The notes under the pieces are model-generated. The model had not been told where the DNA came from and searched no databases. It saw only the letters and a program-made list of their open reading frames with translations. A program made the position numbers and the translations under genes. Positions 1 through 11,508 of a stretch of DNA of 64,000 bases are shown here, piece after piece; within the stretch, counting starts at the first letter, position 1, and each line of letters begins with the position of its first letter. This stretch comes from Psoroptes ovis. Taxonomy: Eukaryota > Arthropoda > Arachnida > Sarcoptiformes > Psoroptidae. The stretch lies in contig PQWQ01000009.1 of assembly GCA_002943765.1 (NCBI GenBank), positions 868,001 through 932,000 of the forward strand. The letters run 5' to 3'.

Positions 1-822
1 ATATAAATCAACTTTGTGTGATGGACTTTTATAAAAACTTTGAAATTTTTGTCCTTTTTTCGATTTTAGATATAAATTTGTGAAATTATTCGCTTTGATC
101 CATTTACGTTGTTCAAGTTGAGCCAATGCTTTTCCTAAATCAGTTTTTTCCGATGCAGAATCAATTTGTATGTGATAAACATATGGACGTGCTATGAGAA
201 AATTTTCTTCCACAACTTTAGCCAATTCAGATGCAGGCAGCGAAATACACATCGCCACTTGTCCATATCGGCCACCTGAATTTGGATAAGAATACTACAA
301 CGAAAAAAAAAAATAAATGATACGATTGAATGAAAAAATTCAAAATTATATTCTAACTTTATCATTGGCTGGCATAAATTTAGGCACCGTATGAATCAAC
401 CAAAATCCTTGTTTCTGATCAGAAACGATCATTCCTTTGGCATGTGCATAACTTGTTGGGACATTTTTACCTGTTGGTGGTTGATCATTATAAAACATGG
501 CTGTTAAATGGGTACGATTTTTCGAAAAAAATGGTGCCAATGTTCGGCCAAGAATTGAACGAGATTCATTAACTTGATATTTGGAAAAATGCCATCCATC
601 TTGATGATTTTCAGATGTTTGAGATGCATAATGATAGCCACCAAATAATTCTGTTCGATTTAATTTTTTTAAATAAGGAAATTTATAAATAATAAACCAA
701 TCGACTGGTTTGCCCGAATCATCAACACATTGTGGAGATGCTAATGTCGATGATATAATGGTTGTGATCAGCAATAATGCTGTCATAAATAATATCGATG
801 CATTCATTTTTGTCATCATCAT
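1..822 (-). CDS. Deoxyribonuclease II (partial, N-terminal part; gene continues beyond left edge)
   Basis: Acid endonuclease that degrades DNA in lysosomes or the gut lumen. Exon 1 is 822-358 and exon 2 runs from 294 to the window edge; the 63-bp intron starts GTTAGA and ends TTGTAG, and phase 0 is kept. The start at 822 gives a hydrophobic signal peptide (residues about 6-28) followed by CVDDSGKPVDWFIIYKFP, the typical DNase II N-terminus. Also seen are the HAKG catalytic motif with GFWLIHTVPKF after it, and at the start of exon 2 YSYPNSGGRYGQVAMCISLP, the family's Tyr-x-Tyr-Pro...Gly-Gln block. NRT and NES N-glycosylation sites fit a secreted protein. The C-terminal half with the second catalytic His lies outside the window. 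Family identity is confident; the paralogue cannot be told. Confidence 0.93.
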
Positions 823-856
823 TAAGCTTTGTTTGTCATTTTGCGAATCATTTCAC

Positions 857-864
857 TATTTATA
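857..864 (-). promoter_or_regulatory. TATA box of the DNase II gene
   Basis: On the minus strand this reads TATAAATA, 35 bases upstream of the DNase II start codon. Transcription would then start only a few bases before the ATG, giving a very short leader. Positional inference. Confidence 0.45.
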
Positions 865-1059
865 TCATGATGACAAATTTTCAATGAATAGCAACAAGCG
901 TATCATTTTAAATATATATCTCATATCAAATCAATGGCGAGGTTATCCTTTTCCTGCCACAATACAATTGGACAGCCCTCATCAACTTATAACTGATGAG
1001 GATCTATATTTTTTTTTCAAAAAGACATTTTTGAATACTTAAAATCATTCTTTTCTTTT

Positions 1060-1596
1060 TATCTGCAGAAAAAAATAGCTTTCTATGGCACTCGAGAGCA
1101 TTCATCAATATTGATCGAATCGTGTGCAATGAGATTATAATTCAATTTGATTCAAATGATAATCTATAATGAGTATCAGACCAAAAAAAAAAAAAAAAAA
1201 AAAAAACAATTCAATTCAATTTAATTAATTGGTTAATTATTTTACACTAATCAAATTTTCTTAGAAAAAATAGACTTATAAAGAAATAAATTTCGTTTTT
1301 CCATATTTGAAACAGTTATAAATTATCAAAAATATCATCTATTTTATCTGCAGAAAAAAATAGCTTTCTATGGCTCTCGAGAGCATTCATCAATATTGAT
1401 CGAATCGTGTGGAATGAGATTATAATTTCAATTTGAAATATGATAATCTATAATGAGTATCAGACCAAAAAAAAAACAATTCAATTAATTGGTTAATTAT
1501 TTTACACTAATCAAATTTTCTTAGAAAAAATAGACTTATAAAGAAATAAATTTCGTTTTTCCATATTTGAAACAGTTATAAATTATCAAAAATATA
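1060..1596. repeat. Tandem duplication (2 x ~260-285 bp) of an upstream/promoter segment
   Basis: Copy 1 is about 1060-1335 and copy 2 about 1345-1596. Both begin TATCTGCAGAAAAAAATAGC, contain a CTCGAGAGCATTCATC block and end TTATCAAAAATAT. They differ by a few substitutions and by the length of a poly-A tract (about 24 A in copy 1, 9 in copy 2). Each carries a TATAAAG element (1277-1283 and 1537-1543). Copy 2 stops 6 bases before the ATG at 1603, so the promoter and leader of that gene appear to be duplicated. Confidence 0.9.
1537..1543 (+). promoter_or_regulatory. TATA box for the 1603-2211 gene
   Basis: TATAAAG lies 60 bases upstream of the ATG at 1603. The same element occurs in the upstream duplicate at 1277-1283. 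Positional inference. Confidence 0.4.
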
Positions 1597-1602
1597 CTTG
1601 AA

Positions 1603-2211
1603 ATGATTGTTTATTTATTATTGATCGTCACATTGATCATTATGATGATCATTTCAACAATTTTCATTTGTACCAATTGCACTTTTAATCCTAATAATAA
1701 TAATAATAATATTAATGATGATGATGATTATTTTCAAACAATTGTAGTTGTCAATAACGATGATGAACAACAACAACAACAGCATTATCATCATAATCAA
1801 TTGAATTTACCTAAGAATCAAATATTTAAGCCAAAAATAACCACTGATATCGATGGAGGAATGATGATGATGGCAAAGAAAAAACAAAACATTATCATCA
1901 ATAATCAAAAATCAATTTTGGATATGAAAAAAATATCAAAATCTAATCATTTATCAACAATTCCATTTACATCTGTCAATAATGTGAAATTTAATCAATA
2001 TGATATCAATAATGATTGGTCGAAATTGTTAGCAGGAAAAAAATCAATAAATTCATCATCATATATGTCATATTCAAAACCACAAGAATCTTCATCGATT
2101 CAAGAACAAGCATCAAGTACAATTGTTAAATCATCTGGTTCGGGCTATTATGCTATTTTGATGAAACAAATTAAAGTTAAATCAGTTTCTCAATATGGTG
2201 TTAAACAATAA
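1603..2211 (+). CDS. Small single-exon protein with N-terminal membrane anchor or signal peptide, low complexity
   Basis: This is a 202-residue ORF. Residues 1-24 are almost entirely Ile, Leu, Val and Met, so a signal peptide or single anchor is likely, followed by FICTNC. The rest is hydrophilic: an Asn run (about 30-36), an Asp run, a Gln run, then a Lys/Ser-rich part ending in SGYYAILMKQIKVKSVSQYG. No known domain is recognised. A TATA box at a suitable distance, an upstream promoter duplication and an uninterrupted frame through varied (not only repetitive) sequence argue for a real gene. It lies 336 bp upstream of MON2 on the same strand. Function unknown; a secreted lineage-specific protein is the simplest guess. 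Confidence 0.6.
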   Translation: MIVYLLLIVTLIIMMIISTIFICTNCTFNPNNNNNNINDDDDYFQTIVVVNNDDEQQQQQHYHHNQLNLPKNQIFKPKITTDIDGGMMMMAKKKQNIIINNQKSILDMKKISKSNHLSTIPFTSVNNVKFNQYDINNDWSKLLAGKKSINSSSYMSYSKPQESSSIQEQASSTIVKSSGSGYYAILMKQIKVKSVSQYGVKQ

Positions 2212-2547
2212 ATTATTAAGTAAAAAATTTGAATTGATGATTTGCGGAGCATAATTTTAAATAATCGCGCCATTCATTTTTGGCCAAAATTTGTTGAAAT
2301 AGGAAACAATTTTGTTTTTAATGTTAAAATAGTCGTCTATAAGGCTATACTATTTGAGAGGATAGCGATATTTCACAGCGACTCTTGAAATTAAATGTTT
2401 TGATTTTTGACGTAAATTTTCATTATGAAATTTAATTGAAAATTTATGATTTAAAATTTTCGCTTCTTTTAAATAATCTAAATTATCATTGAGTTATTTG
2501 TTTTATTTATTTATTTTCCTCAAATGCAAAAATAATTGTTATGAATA

Positions 2548-5500
2548 ATGCCATCAAACAATGAACAACATCAACAACAACAAACGATAAGCATATCGGA
2601 ACGAAGATTTCTTGATGATTTACAACACAATTTAAATCATTTGGCTAGTGAATCCAAAAGGAAATTTCCACATATCAAAGAGGTAATCTTTTCCTAATTA
2701 AATCCAAGAATTAGTAAAAATTTTCTCACCAAAAAAAAAACTAGGCATGTGAAACAGGTATAATACGAATTCGTAATATAGCATCGTCAACATCAAAAAT
2801 AAATTTAAAATCAACAATAACAAATGAAAGTGCACAATTGATGGAACCATTTTTTATGGGTTGTGATACAAAATGGCCAAAATTAGTTCAAATCAGTTTG
2901 AATACGATACAAAAAATTATATTATTTCAATGTTTGAATAAACAAGCAGCCGAAAATTTAATAAATTCATTATGGAATTTAATGGAACAAAGTTTAGAAG
3001 AGGTGAAAGTTTTACAAACGATTACATTATTGATTACGGCTAATCAATTGATACAACATGAACAATTAGCAAAAATATTATCATTATGTTTTCGTTTACA
3101 TAATGCTAAGAATTCAACAACAGCCAATACTGCTTCAGCCACGATTAGACAATTGATAACCGCAATATTTGAAAGAATTGTTTGCAATGAGAATGACGAA
3201 AAGAATAGAAATCATGATGAAATTCATAAACAAATTGATAAAACAAAATTATTCAATATAATTATTATGAATGATCAAAAAACACATGATTCTTGTCATC
3301 AATATGTACCGATACGTTTTCAAACAATGCCATCATGTATGGATGCATATGATTTGATGCAAGATCTTTTACAAATAATAAATGGAGAAAAAACATTCTG
3401 GCTAAAGCTATCAGGCATCGATGTTGGAAAATTGTTTGCATTAGAACTATTGGAACTGATTATTGACCATTATTCCTCAATATTTTTTGAATATGATGAA
3501 TTTACATTCATTTTGAAAGATAAAGTATGTCAAGTTGTCATAAAATTATTTGCTCCAAATATTAAAGCAATAAGATCAAATAATCGACATTTACTTCAAA
3601 ACAATAACAATAACAACAATAATTGTAATGATGCTAATAACAATTCAAGTGATATATCCAACAATCAATCTCAAACTATACAAAAAATGCCTCCACAATG
3701 GCCAACAACAGTTCGATTGATGAGAATTGTTTCGATTTTGGTTAAAAAATATTTCAAATTACTCATAACAGAAAATGAAATATTTTTAACACAATTGACA
3801 CGTTTATTGGAAGTCGATAAATCAAATTGGCAACGTTTAATTGCATTAGAATCATTACATAAAATATTAGATGTAAAAACATTATTAGCATTTTGCGAAT
3901 ATTATGATTCATCATTACAAAGCTCAAAAATTTTGCGTGATATATTGAATTCATTATGTGTATTCATACAATCACAATTTCTAATTATTGATTCATCAAC
4001 AACACAAAGTTTAATTGCATCGCTGGTCAATAATAATAATAGCGGCAATTTTGCTGGTACTATTTCATCTTCGAATAATAATAATAATAGTGGTAACAAT
4101 AATGTAATTAATGGCCAAATAAATCGCAAAAATCATCAAATATGCGATCAACATTATCCAACATTTATGCTGAAAAACATGATGATAGAGTTATTGTTCA
4201 TACCATTTGATAATGATAATCGTTATAAAACATTTTATATTGAACAATTAGATAAACAAGAACCACCACAAGCACCGAATGGACATGCATTGAGTACAGG
4301 TATTGCTTGTGTTTTTGAAATTGTTTCGTCATTGATAAAAATAATTGAAAATTATTTGGAGATGTCGATCGATTTGAAATCTGCTACTAATTTAAATGAT
4401 ATCAAATCTAAAATACAAACAAAAAATGTTGAAACATTTAAATTACATCAACAATTAATACTGTCAACATATACTGGTTTGATTGGATCATTTTCATTAC
4501 TAATTGATGCATCAGCTGATGAAAAATGTACTGAATTAATTTTGGAACAAATGCAAAAATTAATCATAATTTATGGTTTATATGGCGTGAATGTTGCACG
4601 TGATTTAATGATGATATCATTATGTAAATCAGCACTTCCATTGAATTATTATCCATTACGTGCATTAAATCCTGATAACATTATTTCTGCCATTCAAACA
4701 ATAGACCAATCAAGCAATGATGATGTTAACAGCGTTAATAAATTATCAACAAATTCTAATGCATCATCGATTGCATCAGCAAATCTTTATTCATCGACAA
4801 ATATTATATCAAATACAACAATTAATTTAGCCAATTTGTTACAACAACAAAACAATCATCCGCAGCCTATTAATTCAAACAAATCATCATTAGAAGCAAC
4901 GACATCAGCAAATAATTCGGCAACAAATTATCAAAACGAATACAATCGACAAGTGATAGCTGTTGGAACACCGCTACCGGTCAATAGTAATAATATTTCA
5001 TTATTAAACAATAATCAAAGCAATAATAATCAATTACAACAGCAGCAGCAACAACAACACCAGCAAAATAATGGACCAGTAATGTTGACAGCTAAAAATA
5101 TTCAATGTATGCGAACAATAATGCAAATATCGATGACATATGGCGGTCTATATCATGAACAAACATGGTATATTGTATTCACAACATTACAACATTTAGT
5201 ATGGATACTTGATATCAAACCAAATAATTCGAAAACATCTCAATATTATCAACAGCCATTGGTAGAAGATACACAAACATCTCAATCTTCAGATTTGATT
5301 AATAACACTTCAATACCGGCATCAACTTCAACATCAGCAAATTATTTACCTGTATTGACAGCCATGTTATCACGTTTATTTGAATGTACGCAGTAAGTAT
5401 CAATAATTATTCTAATATTTAAATTGATCTTATTTTTCTAATAATTCCATTTTGAATGATATTGCTTTCGCTTCTTTTTATTCACTTTCATTAATCTTAA

Positions 5501-8500
5501 CTATCTAAAATAATCAAAGTCATGATACCATTTCGGAGAATCTATCTTCGATATTTCTAAATACCCAGTAAGTAGCTTAATCTATTATTTATCATTGAAT
5601 AAATATTACTCTTTTCGCCATATTTTGCACTTTATGAATTTTTTTTCCGATCAATATTCAATGAAATCAATTGTTTATTTTTTTATTAAAATTCTTGCTT
5701 AAATAGAAATATCGATGACGATTCATTGTTGACAATGATAAAAGCGCTGATCACAATTTCTAATGAAGCCATGGAAATTGCATATAATAATCGTGAACCA
5801 TCAATGGTTTGTTAAATATATTCGCAATGATTTTTTCGTATTATTCATATTTTTCTTCAATTTAGTTTGCCATAGTTAAAATGCATGAATCAGCAATGGT
5901 TAATCTTGCTCGTATCGATTTATTTTGGGAATTAATTACAAATCATTTGATTCAAAGTATGATTCAATAATAATGAATTTTGTTTTGAAATCTCAATTTT
6001 TTTTTTTGTAATTTATAATTTCAGTTTCATCACATCCATATAATAAATTGAGAGAAAATGCTGTTGAAGTTGTTTGTAATTTGGTTCAATCGATTTTAAA
6101 TTATCAATTTATGAAAAGAAAAAATGTCAACGATGTCAATGATGATGTCCAATGTAAATCATCATCTGAATCCTATTATTTAATGGCATTACAATCATTA
6201 TCAATGATTAAATTTATTGATATCAGACAAAAACAAATTGGATGTTTACTTCGAATTTTACAGACAAATGGTGAAGATATTACAATCGGTTGGCCAATCC
6301 TGTTTAATATAATTGAATCCGCTTGTATTCCACAAAATGATAAATTAATTATACATTCATTTCAATGTTATGAATTTATCGTATCAAATTTATTACATTA
6401 TATACCATCCATACATTTAATACATTGTGTGAATGCTGCTGTTGCATTCGGATCACAAATACAGGATTTAAATGTTTCATTATCTGCTGTCGGTCTTGTT
6501 TGGAATGTTGCCGATTTTCTTCATTCAAACAACGAACAAATACAAACATCAATCAATGAATACTTACGTAATGGACATAAATTTGTTAGTGTTGATTTGC
6601 CATTTTGTGAAAATCTAACGCCAATTCAAAGTCTATGGATTTCTTTGTTTAAAAATTTAAGGTATTTAAGGCATTATTAATGTGCTGAATTTTTCTCAAT
6701 ATTTTGATTTTTATCTGTTTTTTTCGCCAGTAATCTTTGTACTGATGCTAGACTTTCAGTGCGCAAAAGTTCTGTTCAAACTTTAATGTCAACACTGTCT
6801 AAACATGGTCAATCATTAGATTTGAATACATGGAAAGCGATATTTTTCTACATTCTTTTTCCATTAGTCGAAAGTGTACGCACATTATGTGGTGTAGCAT
6901 CAAACGAAAAAATAACACAATCAGAATCATCGATAGGCGATGATTCTGATTCATATATGATACATTATTCAAGAAATACAGCATTTAAACAATGGTGTGA
7001 AACACAAGTATCAGTGATTGGTGGTACATCGCGTATTGTTAGCATGAAATTAGATATGTTAATCGAACATATTCGTCAAGATTTATTGTCAAAAGAATCA
7101 AATAAAAATAACAATGAAACAATATTGATAAATATATGGACATTATTTTTAGAAAATTTATATTCATCTTCAACATTTGCAAATGAAGAAGTATCAATGT
7201 CATCGATCAAATGTTTCAGTGAAATTGTTAATTTCTTAAATGAATATCAAACCAATAAACACAATGATAATGAAAATGACAATAATAATAATGATGATCA
7301 TATAAATGAATTAATGAATTCAATATGGGAAAATGTATGGAAAACATGGTGCAATATTGGTAATCAAATTTCATCGAATAAATTTTGCATCATAAACAAT
7401 GATAATTGTTATGAAACTAATGAAACAAAAACAACAAATGGTCAATCAAATTTTATACCATCGCAAACATATCTTTGTTTATTTATACAACCACTATATA
7501 TAATATTTTCGAAAAATATTCATAGTCTGACTGAAAGGTAATTCTATCGTTAGGTGTAATTATATAAATGCTATTAACTATTTGATCTTGAATTATCATC
7601 TTATAGTGATTTTAAAAATATGTCCAATATTTTACAAAATGTAATGCTTATACCGTTCGATGTTCTAACTGAAACTTATCATCATGCTGTTTCATATCGA
7701 AATAATCATCATCAACATCATCATCACCATAGCCATCATCATCATCAACATTTTCATCATCATCATAATCATTCAAGTATTATTTCATCGGCTGATAATT
7801 CTTCAACACCAACACTTTTAACAAGCCTTCAACATGAAATAATGATTACAATGGAAAAAATTCAAGGAAGAATAATACAAAATTTGCCTAAAACCAGTCA
7901 TTTGTTGCCATTAGTTTACTATCAATATCTGAACTTTTCATTATATGCAGTCAATATTGGTAAATATATATTGATTATTATTCTAATTCTAATTCATGAC
8001 TAATTATTATCATTCATAACATTCAAAACAGTACCACCTAATATAAATGTATTCATAAGCAAACAATTTCAACATCGTTTCTTACCCGGTGAATTGACAC
8101 AATTCAAATCTCCAACATTCTATATATTTGGTGAAATTTCATTACGGAATGCATTCAATTTATATATGTGCACCAATTCAGAACCGATTGTAATAAAATC
8201 AAATATTCTGCATTCTCTAATAAAGGTAAATTTGAAAGTTTTATGGGAAAATTTTTGATTATAATTTATTTTTTTTATCTTCAAATTAGTCATATAAAAT
8301 TCCATTATGTTTTAAATATTCATGTCCATTGCAAACAACATGGAAATATGCTGTCAATTATTTTATTAAAACACTAGAAATCGGTTTACCATTGGCTAGA
8401 CGTTTTCGTAAGTTTATGATTTGAATTCTAATGAATTTTGATTAATTTTTTTTTTTTTTTTGAATGATTTAGCATCCGATTTCATCAGTATATGGGCTGA

Positions 8501-9383
8501 TTTAGCCTTAACGTTCGAAGGTTTTCTATTTCCATCCAATAAACCACCAACTAATCAAAAATTAGAAGATCAACAAATAGATGAATCATTAGATGTCAAA
8601 GTTGTTGAATTAATACGTGATCATATTATGATTTATGCACAAAAAATCCCGAAAGAATTTCTATTACAAATTGTATCCATATTGAATCGTGGCTCAATTC
8701 ATTCACCATCGATTACATCGATTGAAACTGAAATGAATCGTAAATTACGTGAAGATTTTGCTCGAATTTGCTTTCAAACATTATTGCAATTTTCATTTTT
8801 TGGCCCCAAAGGCAATCCAGATTTATTCATTCAATCATCAAAAACAAATTTAAATCTTGCTGAAAATAATGGTCAAACAGCTAATGAGCATCAAACGATT
8901 GGCATTGTCAATAAATTAGCCGTAGCATCAATACTTAAACGATTCAATGATGTAATCATTAAATATGTTGAAGATGAACAATTATGTCCATGTCCATTAC
9001 CGCGACATCGTTTAAGTGAAATATCATTTGTATTGAAAGCGTTAGCAACATTGATAGCATCTCTTAAAGAAGCACCACAATCAGCTGTCGAAGAACATGT
9101 ATGGCAACAATTGATTAACTTATATCCAAGGATCGTTGATTGTACAATGTCCAATTCACCGCAAGTAAATAATTCAATACGTGAAGTATTGCATCAATAT
9201 GCATATCTTTTACAATGTCCTAAAATATCTCCGAATGAATTGAATGGTGAGAATCAATGTAATCATAATCAAATGGTGCAACATCATTTAATGAACAAAT
9301 CAATCACTGAAAATAATAACAATTTAAAAATGACGAATGAAAATATGAAAAATTTTCAACAAAATGCCGAAATTGATATATGA
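2548..9383 (+). CDS. MON2: MON2 homologue (Arf-GEF-like endosome-Golgi trafficking regulator)
   Basis: MON2 is a large HEAT-like scaffold related to BIG/GBF Arf-GEFs but without a Sec7 domain; with DOPEY it acts in endosome-to-Golgi traffic. Eleven exons: 2548-2682, 2745-5392, 5520-5567, 5707-5806, 5866-5956, 6025-6661, 6731-7537, 7607-7959, 8032-8225, 8290-8407, 8473-9383. They total 6042 nt (2013 aa), and phase closes at every junction. The DCB region is clear (SESKRKFPHIKE, then ACETGIIRIRNIA, MEPFFMGCDTKWPK, SLWNLMEQSLEEVKVLQTI). NREPSMFAIVKMHES and NLCTDARLSVRKSSVQTLMS match later blocks, and the C-terminal block includes EIGLPLARRF and DLALTFEGFLFP. Human MON2 is about 1700 aa; the excess comes from Asn/Gln runs (about residues 330, 475 and 808) and a His-rich run (about 1520-1545). 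The ATG at 2548 is chosen because the overlapping upstream ATG meets a stop after seven codons. Confidence 0.95.
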
Positions 9384-9455
9384 ATTTTCACACTGTATAA
9401 CGCTGCAAGACATATTTATTTTATGAATTTTTCAAAAAATTAAAATAATTTTTTC

Positions 9456-9968
9456 TCAATAATCAATCACTAATTCATTTGAATAAATATATGTTTCAAC
9501 ATTCGTTATGTATGATGGTTTAATCGGTACCGAATCACAGTCATCATTTAAGGGTTTTTCAACCGAATCAATCAATTCATCGTCTCCGAATAAATTTTTT
9601 GCATCTTCATCTTCAACTATCGATGGTGATGGTTCATTTTGTTTCGATGGATGTTGTTGGTGACTAACATTATAATTATTAATAACCAATATGTTTGGTT
9701 GAAATTTAAGTTGAAAATTTTCAAGTATTTCATTCATGCTACCATTATATTGATTCAATAATTGAATGAAATGTTCAAATTTCAATCCGGTATCATTGAT
9801 TTTTATATCAAAACAATCGGCAATTTGTTGTCGAAGAATATCTTGAAACTCGGTGAATAATTTCAAATAATTAGTGTTTGAATATAGATCATAGAAAATT
9901 TCTTCATCCCCGCTATCAGTTTTTTCATCTTGTTTCGATTGTTTCGATGAAGATTTTTCAGTTCGCAT
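9456..9968 (-). CDS. Uncharacterised acidic 170-residue protein
   Basis: Single-exon ORF, convergent with MON2 (stop codons 73 bp apart) and divergent from TIMM29 (about 270 bp between starts). The N-terminus is Lys/Ser-rich and charged (residues 1-22). A predicted helical part follows (about 30-85, including LFTEFQDILRQQIADCFDI and KFEHFIQLLNQYNGSM), then an acidic linker with EDEDAKNLFGDDELIDS, ending NVETYIYSNELVIDY. There is no signal peptide or membrane segment, so it is probably cytosolic or nuclear. I do not recognise the family. Balanced amino-acid use and its place in a tightly packed block support a real gene; a small adaptor or complex subunit is possible but unproven. Confidence 0.75.
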   Translation of the reverse strand: MRTEKSSSKQSKQDEKTDSGDEEIFYDLYSNTNYLKLFTEFQDILRQQIADCFDIKINDTGLKFEHFIQLLNQYNGSMNEILENFQLKFQPNILVINNYNVSHQQHPSKQNEPSPSIVEDEDAKNLFGDDELIDSVEKPLNDDCDSVPIKPSYITNVETYIYSNELVIDY

Positions 9969-10239
9969 AGTAAGAATTTAATCAAAAGTTTCGAGAGAAA
10001 AATAGCAAATAAAATAATATAACAGAGTTGAATTAAAGTTATGACCTAATGAACTTGTCAACATTTAAATACAATCAAATATTTCATAATTTAATTTTAA
10101 ATTTTCAAATTAAATTTTGGTTTTAAATTTTTTCAAATTCGTCCATTACGAATTGCTTCAAAATTTCAAAATTTTACAGCTGAATTTTCAGCCAGTTTTC
10201 CCAAGAAATTAATTTTATTAATTGATCAAATTATCACAA

Positions 10240-10848
10240 ATGAAAATGATGAAACTTAATCTTTCGAAAAAACCGAAAATTCTGATCATTGAAAAATTAC
10301 GTCATATCAAATTACCTGAACGTTTAAAAGGTGGAATAATTGAAAATTCCATTAATTATGTACACAATGTATTGATTGATTATAAAAATGTTTATTTGGA
10401 AACATTGAAAGATATACGCCGAAAACCATTGAAAGCATCAATCATTGGTATGATATTGCTATCCGGTGGTTATTGTATCAAACACAATCCTACATTCGAT
10501 GATTATCGAATGCAATTGATTGAAGCAAATAATAGTATAGCACGTGTTCCTGATCCTATTCGCAATCATACTTCATTCAAATATGTAAATCGTTTATTCG
10601 GTATGAATAATAGAGAAATTTTACGTTATCAATCGTTTGGTTTATTTTCGATTATTTATTTATCGAATACATCAACTGAAAATTCTCTATATCAATATCA
10701 ATGCCGTTATTTGAAACCAGATTGGTATTCCACGATATTTGAACGTATACTCGATGTTGGATTTCTTGATCGTTATCGTTATTTAGATTATAAAATCAAA
10801 GATTATGATGTCAATCATGAAGAATTTATTGAATCAAATACTAAATAA
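10240..10848 (+). CDS. TIMM29: TIMM29-like mitochondrial inner-membrane translocase subunit
   Basis: TIMM29 is a metazoan subunit of the TIM22 complex, which inserts carrier proteins into the mitochondrial inner membrane. Single exon, 202 residues from the ATG at 10240; the frame is open a little further upstream but only from a TTG. A basic N-terminus is followed by a membrane segment near residues 63-80 (LKASIIGMILLSGGYCI). The family signature is in the C-terminal half: NREILRYQSFGLFSIIYLS, SLYQYQCRYLKPDW, and ILDVGFLDRYRYLDYKI then DYDVNHEEFI, matching the human order of CRYLQP...VLDVGF...DINDDEFL. It lacks the long C-terminal tail of the human protein (260 aa). Convergent with the next gene, stops 70 bp apart. 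Confidence 0.9.
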   Translation: MKMMKLNLSKKPKILIIEKLRHIKLPERLKGGIIENSINYVHNVLIDYKNVYLETLKDIRRKPLKASIIGMILLSGGYCIKHNPTFDDYRMQLIEANNSIARVPDPIRNHTSFKYVNRLFGMNNREILRYQSFGLFSIIYLSNTSTENSLYQYQCRYLKPDWYSTIFERILDVGFLDRYRYLDYKIKDYDVNHEEFIESNTK

Positions 10849-10918
10849 TATTTTTGTTGATTTTTTTTCGAAGTAAATTATTGAAAATCGATAAAATTGA
10901 ATTTCCTTACTCCTGCAT

Positions 10919-11434
10919 TCATTCAATTGTAACATCAGGCATATTAGTAATGAACAAATTATTCAATACTGTGTAGTTGGAGTCCAAACGTATGTTGCGT
11001 AAATACATATTTGATTTAAAATAGAAATCAACGAATGGAAAATGTTCAGTCATTTCATGAATACTAAATTCTGTAAGCATCGTATCTTGTATTACAATTT
11101 GATTGAAACGTTTAAATGTTCTTAAAAAATCACGATATAATTTTGTTGATTTTCTATATCCATCATCGTTATCATTTTTCTTGTGAATAATTTTTCTCAT
11201 ATTATTTTTTAAATTTTCAATCGATTCATCTGTAACAAATCGACCGGAACAAATCAATCGATTAATTTGCATTGATTCACAATGACAAGGCCAAATTAAT
11301 GTTTCGATTAATGGTTGATCACAATAATCATCATTATGGTCATGACATTTTACCATCAATATGATTTTCTGTAAACAAAAGAATGAAATGATTAATTTCA
11401 TTACATTAATATGCATTATCAACATTTTTTTCAA
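10919..11434 (-). CDS. Short secreted leucine-rich-repeat-like protein
   Basis: This is a 171-residue ORF with an N-terminal hydrophobic stretch (MKLIISFFCLQKIILMVKC) fitting a signal peptide; translation may begin at 11434 or at an inner Met. The cysteine pattern CDQPLIETLIWPCHCESMQ then NRLICSGRFVTDESIENL resembles the N-terminal cap of arthropod secreted LRR proteins annotated as luciferin-monooxygenase non-catalytic-subunit-like. It is followed by FNQIVIQDTMLTEFSIHEM and MYLRNIRLDSNYTVLNNLF, which look like one or two degenerate LRRs. The protein stops there, much shorter than the usual family length, so it may be a truncated paralogue or a small standalone member. The stop is only 70 bp from TIMM29, leaving no room for further exons. 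Confidence 0.65.
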   Translation of the reverse strand: MKKMLIMHINVMKLIISFFCLQKIILMVKCHDHNDDYCDQPLIETLIWPCHCESMQINRLICSGRFVTDESIENLKNNMRKIIHKKNDNDDGYRKSTKLYRDFLRTFKRFNQIVIQDTMLTEFSIHEMTEHFPFVDFYFKSNMYLRNIRLDSNYTVLNNLFITNMPDVTIE

Positions 11435-11500
11435 AGTTTGAGGTATTTTAATTATCGAGTATTTTATGAAAACTTATCATTTTGTGATTCGATATACCTA

Positions 11501-11508
11501 CTTTTATA
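11501..11508 (-). promoter_or_regulatory. TATA box of the LRR-like gene
   Basis: TATAAAAG on the minus strand, 67 bases upstream of the ATG at 11434, a normal spacing for a TATA-driven gene with a leader of about 40 nt. Confidence 0.5.

Noticed and set aside
710..1042. Plus-strand 110-codon ORF
   Set aside because: It overlaps the DNase II signal-peptide exon on the opposite strand and runs into its promoter; composition is that of antisense and AT-rich DNA.
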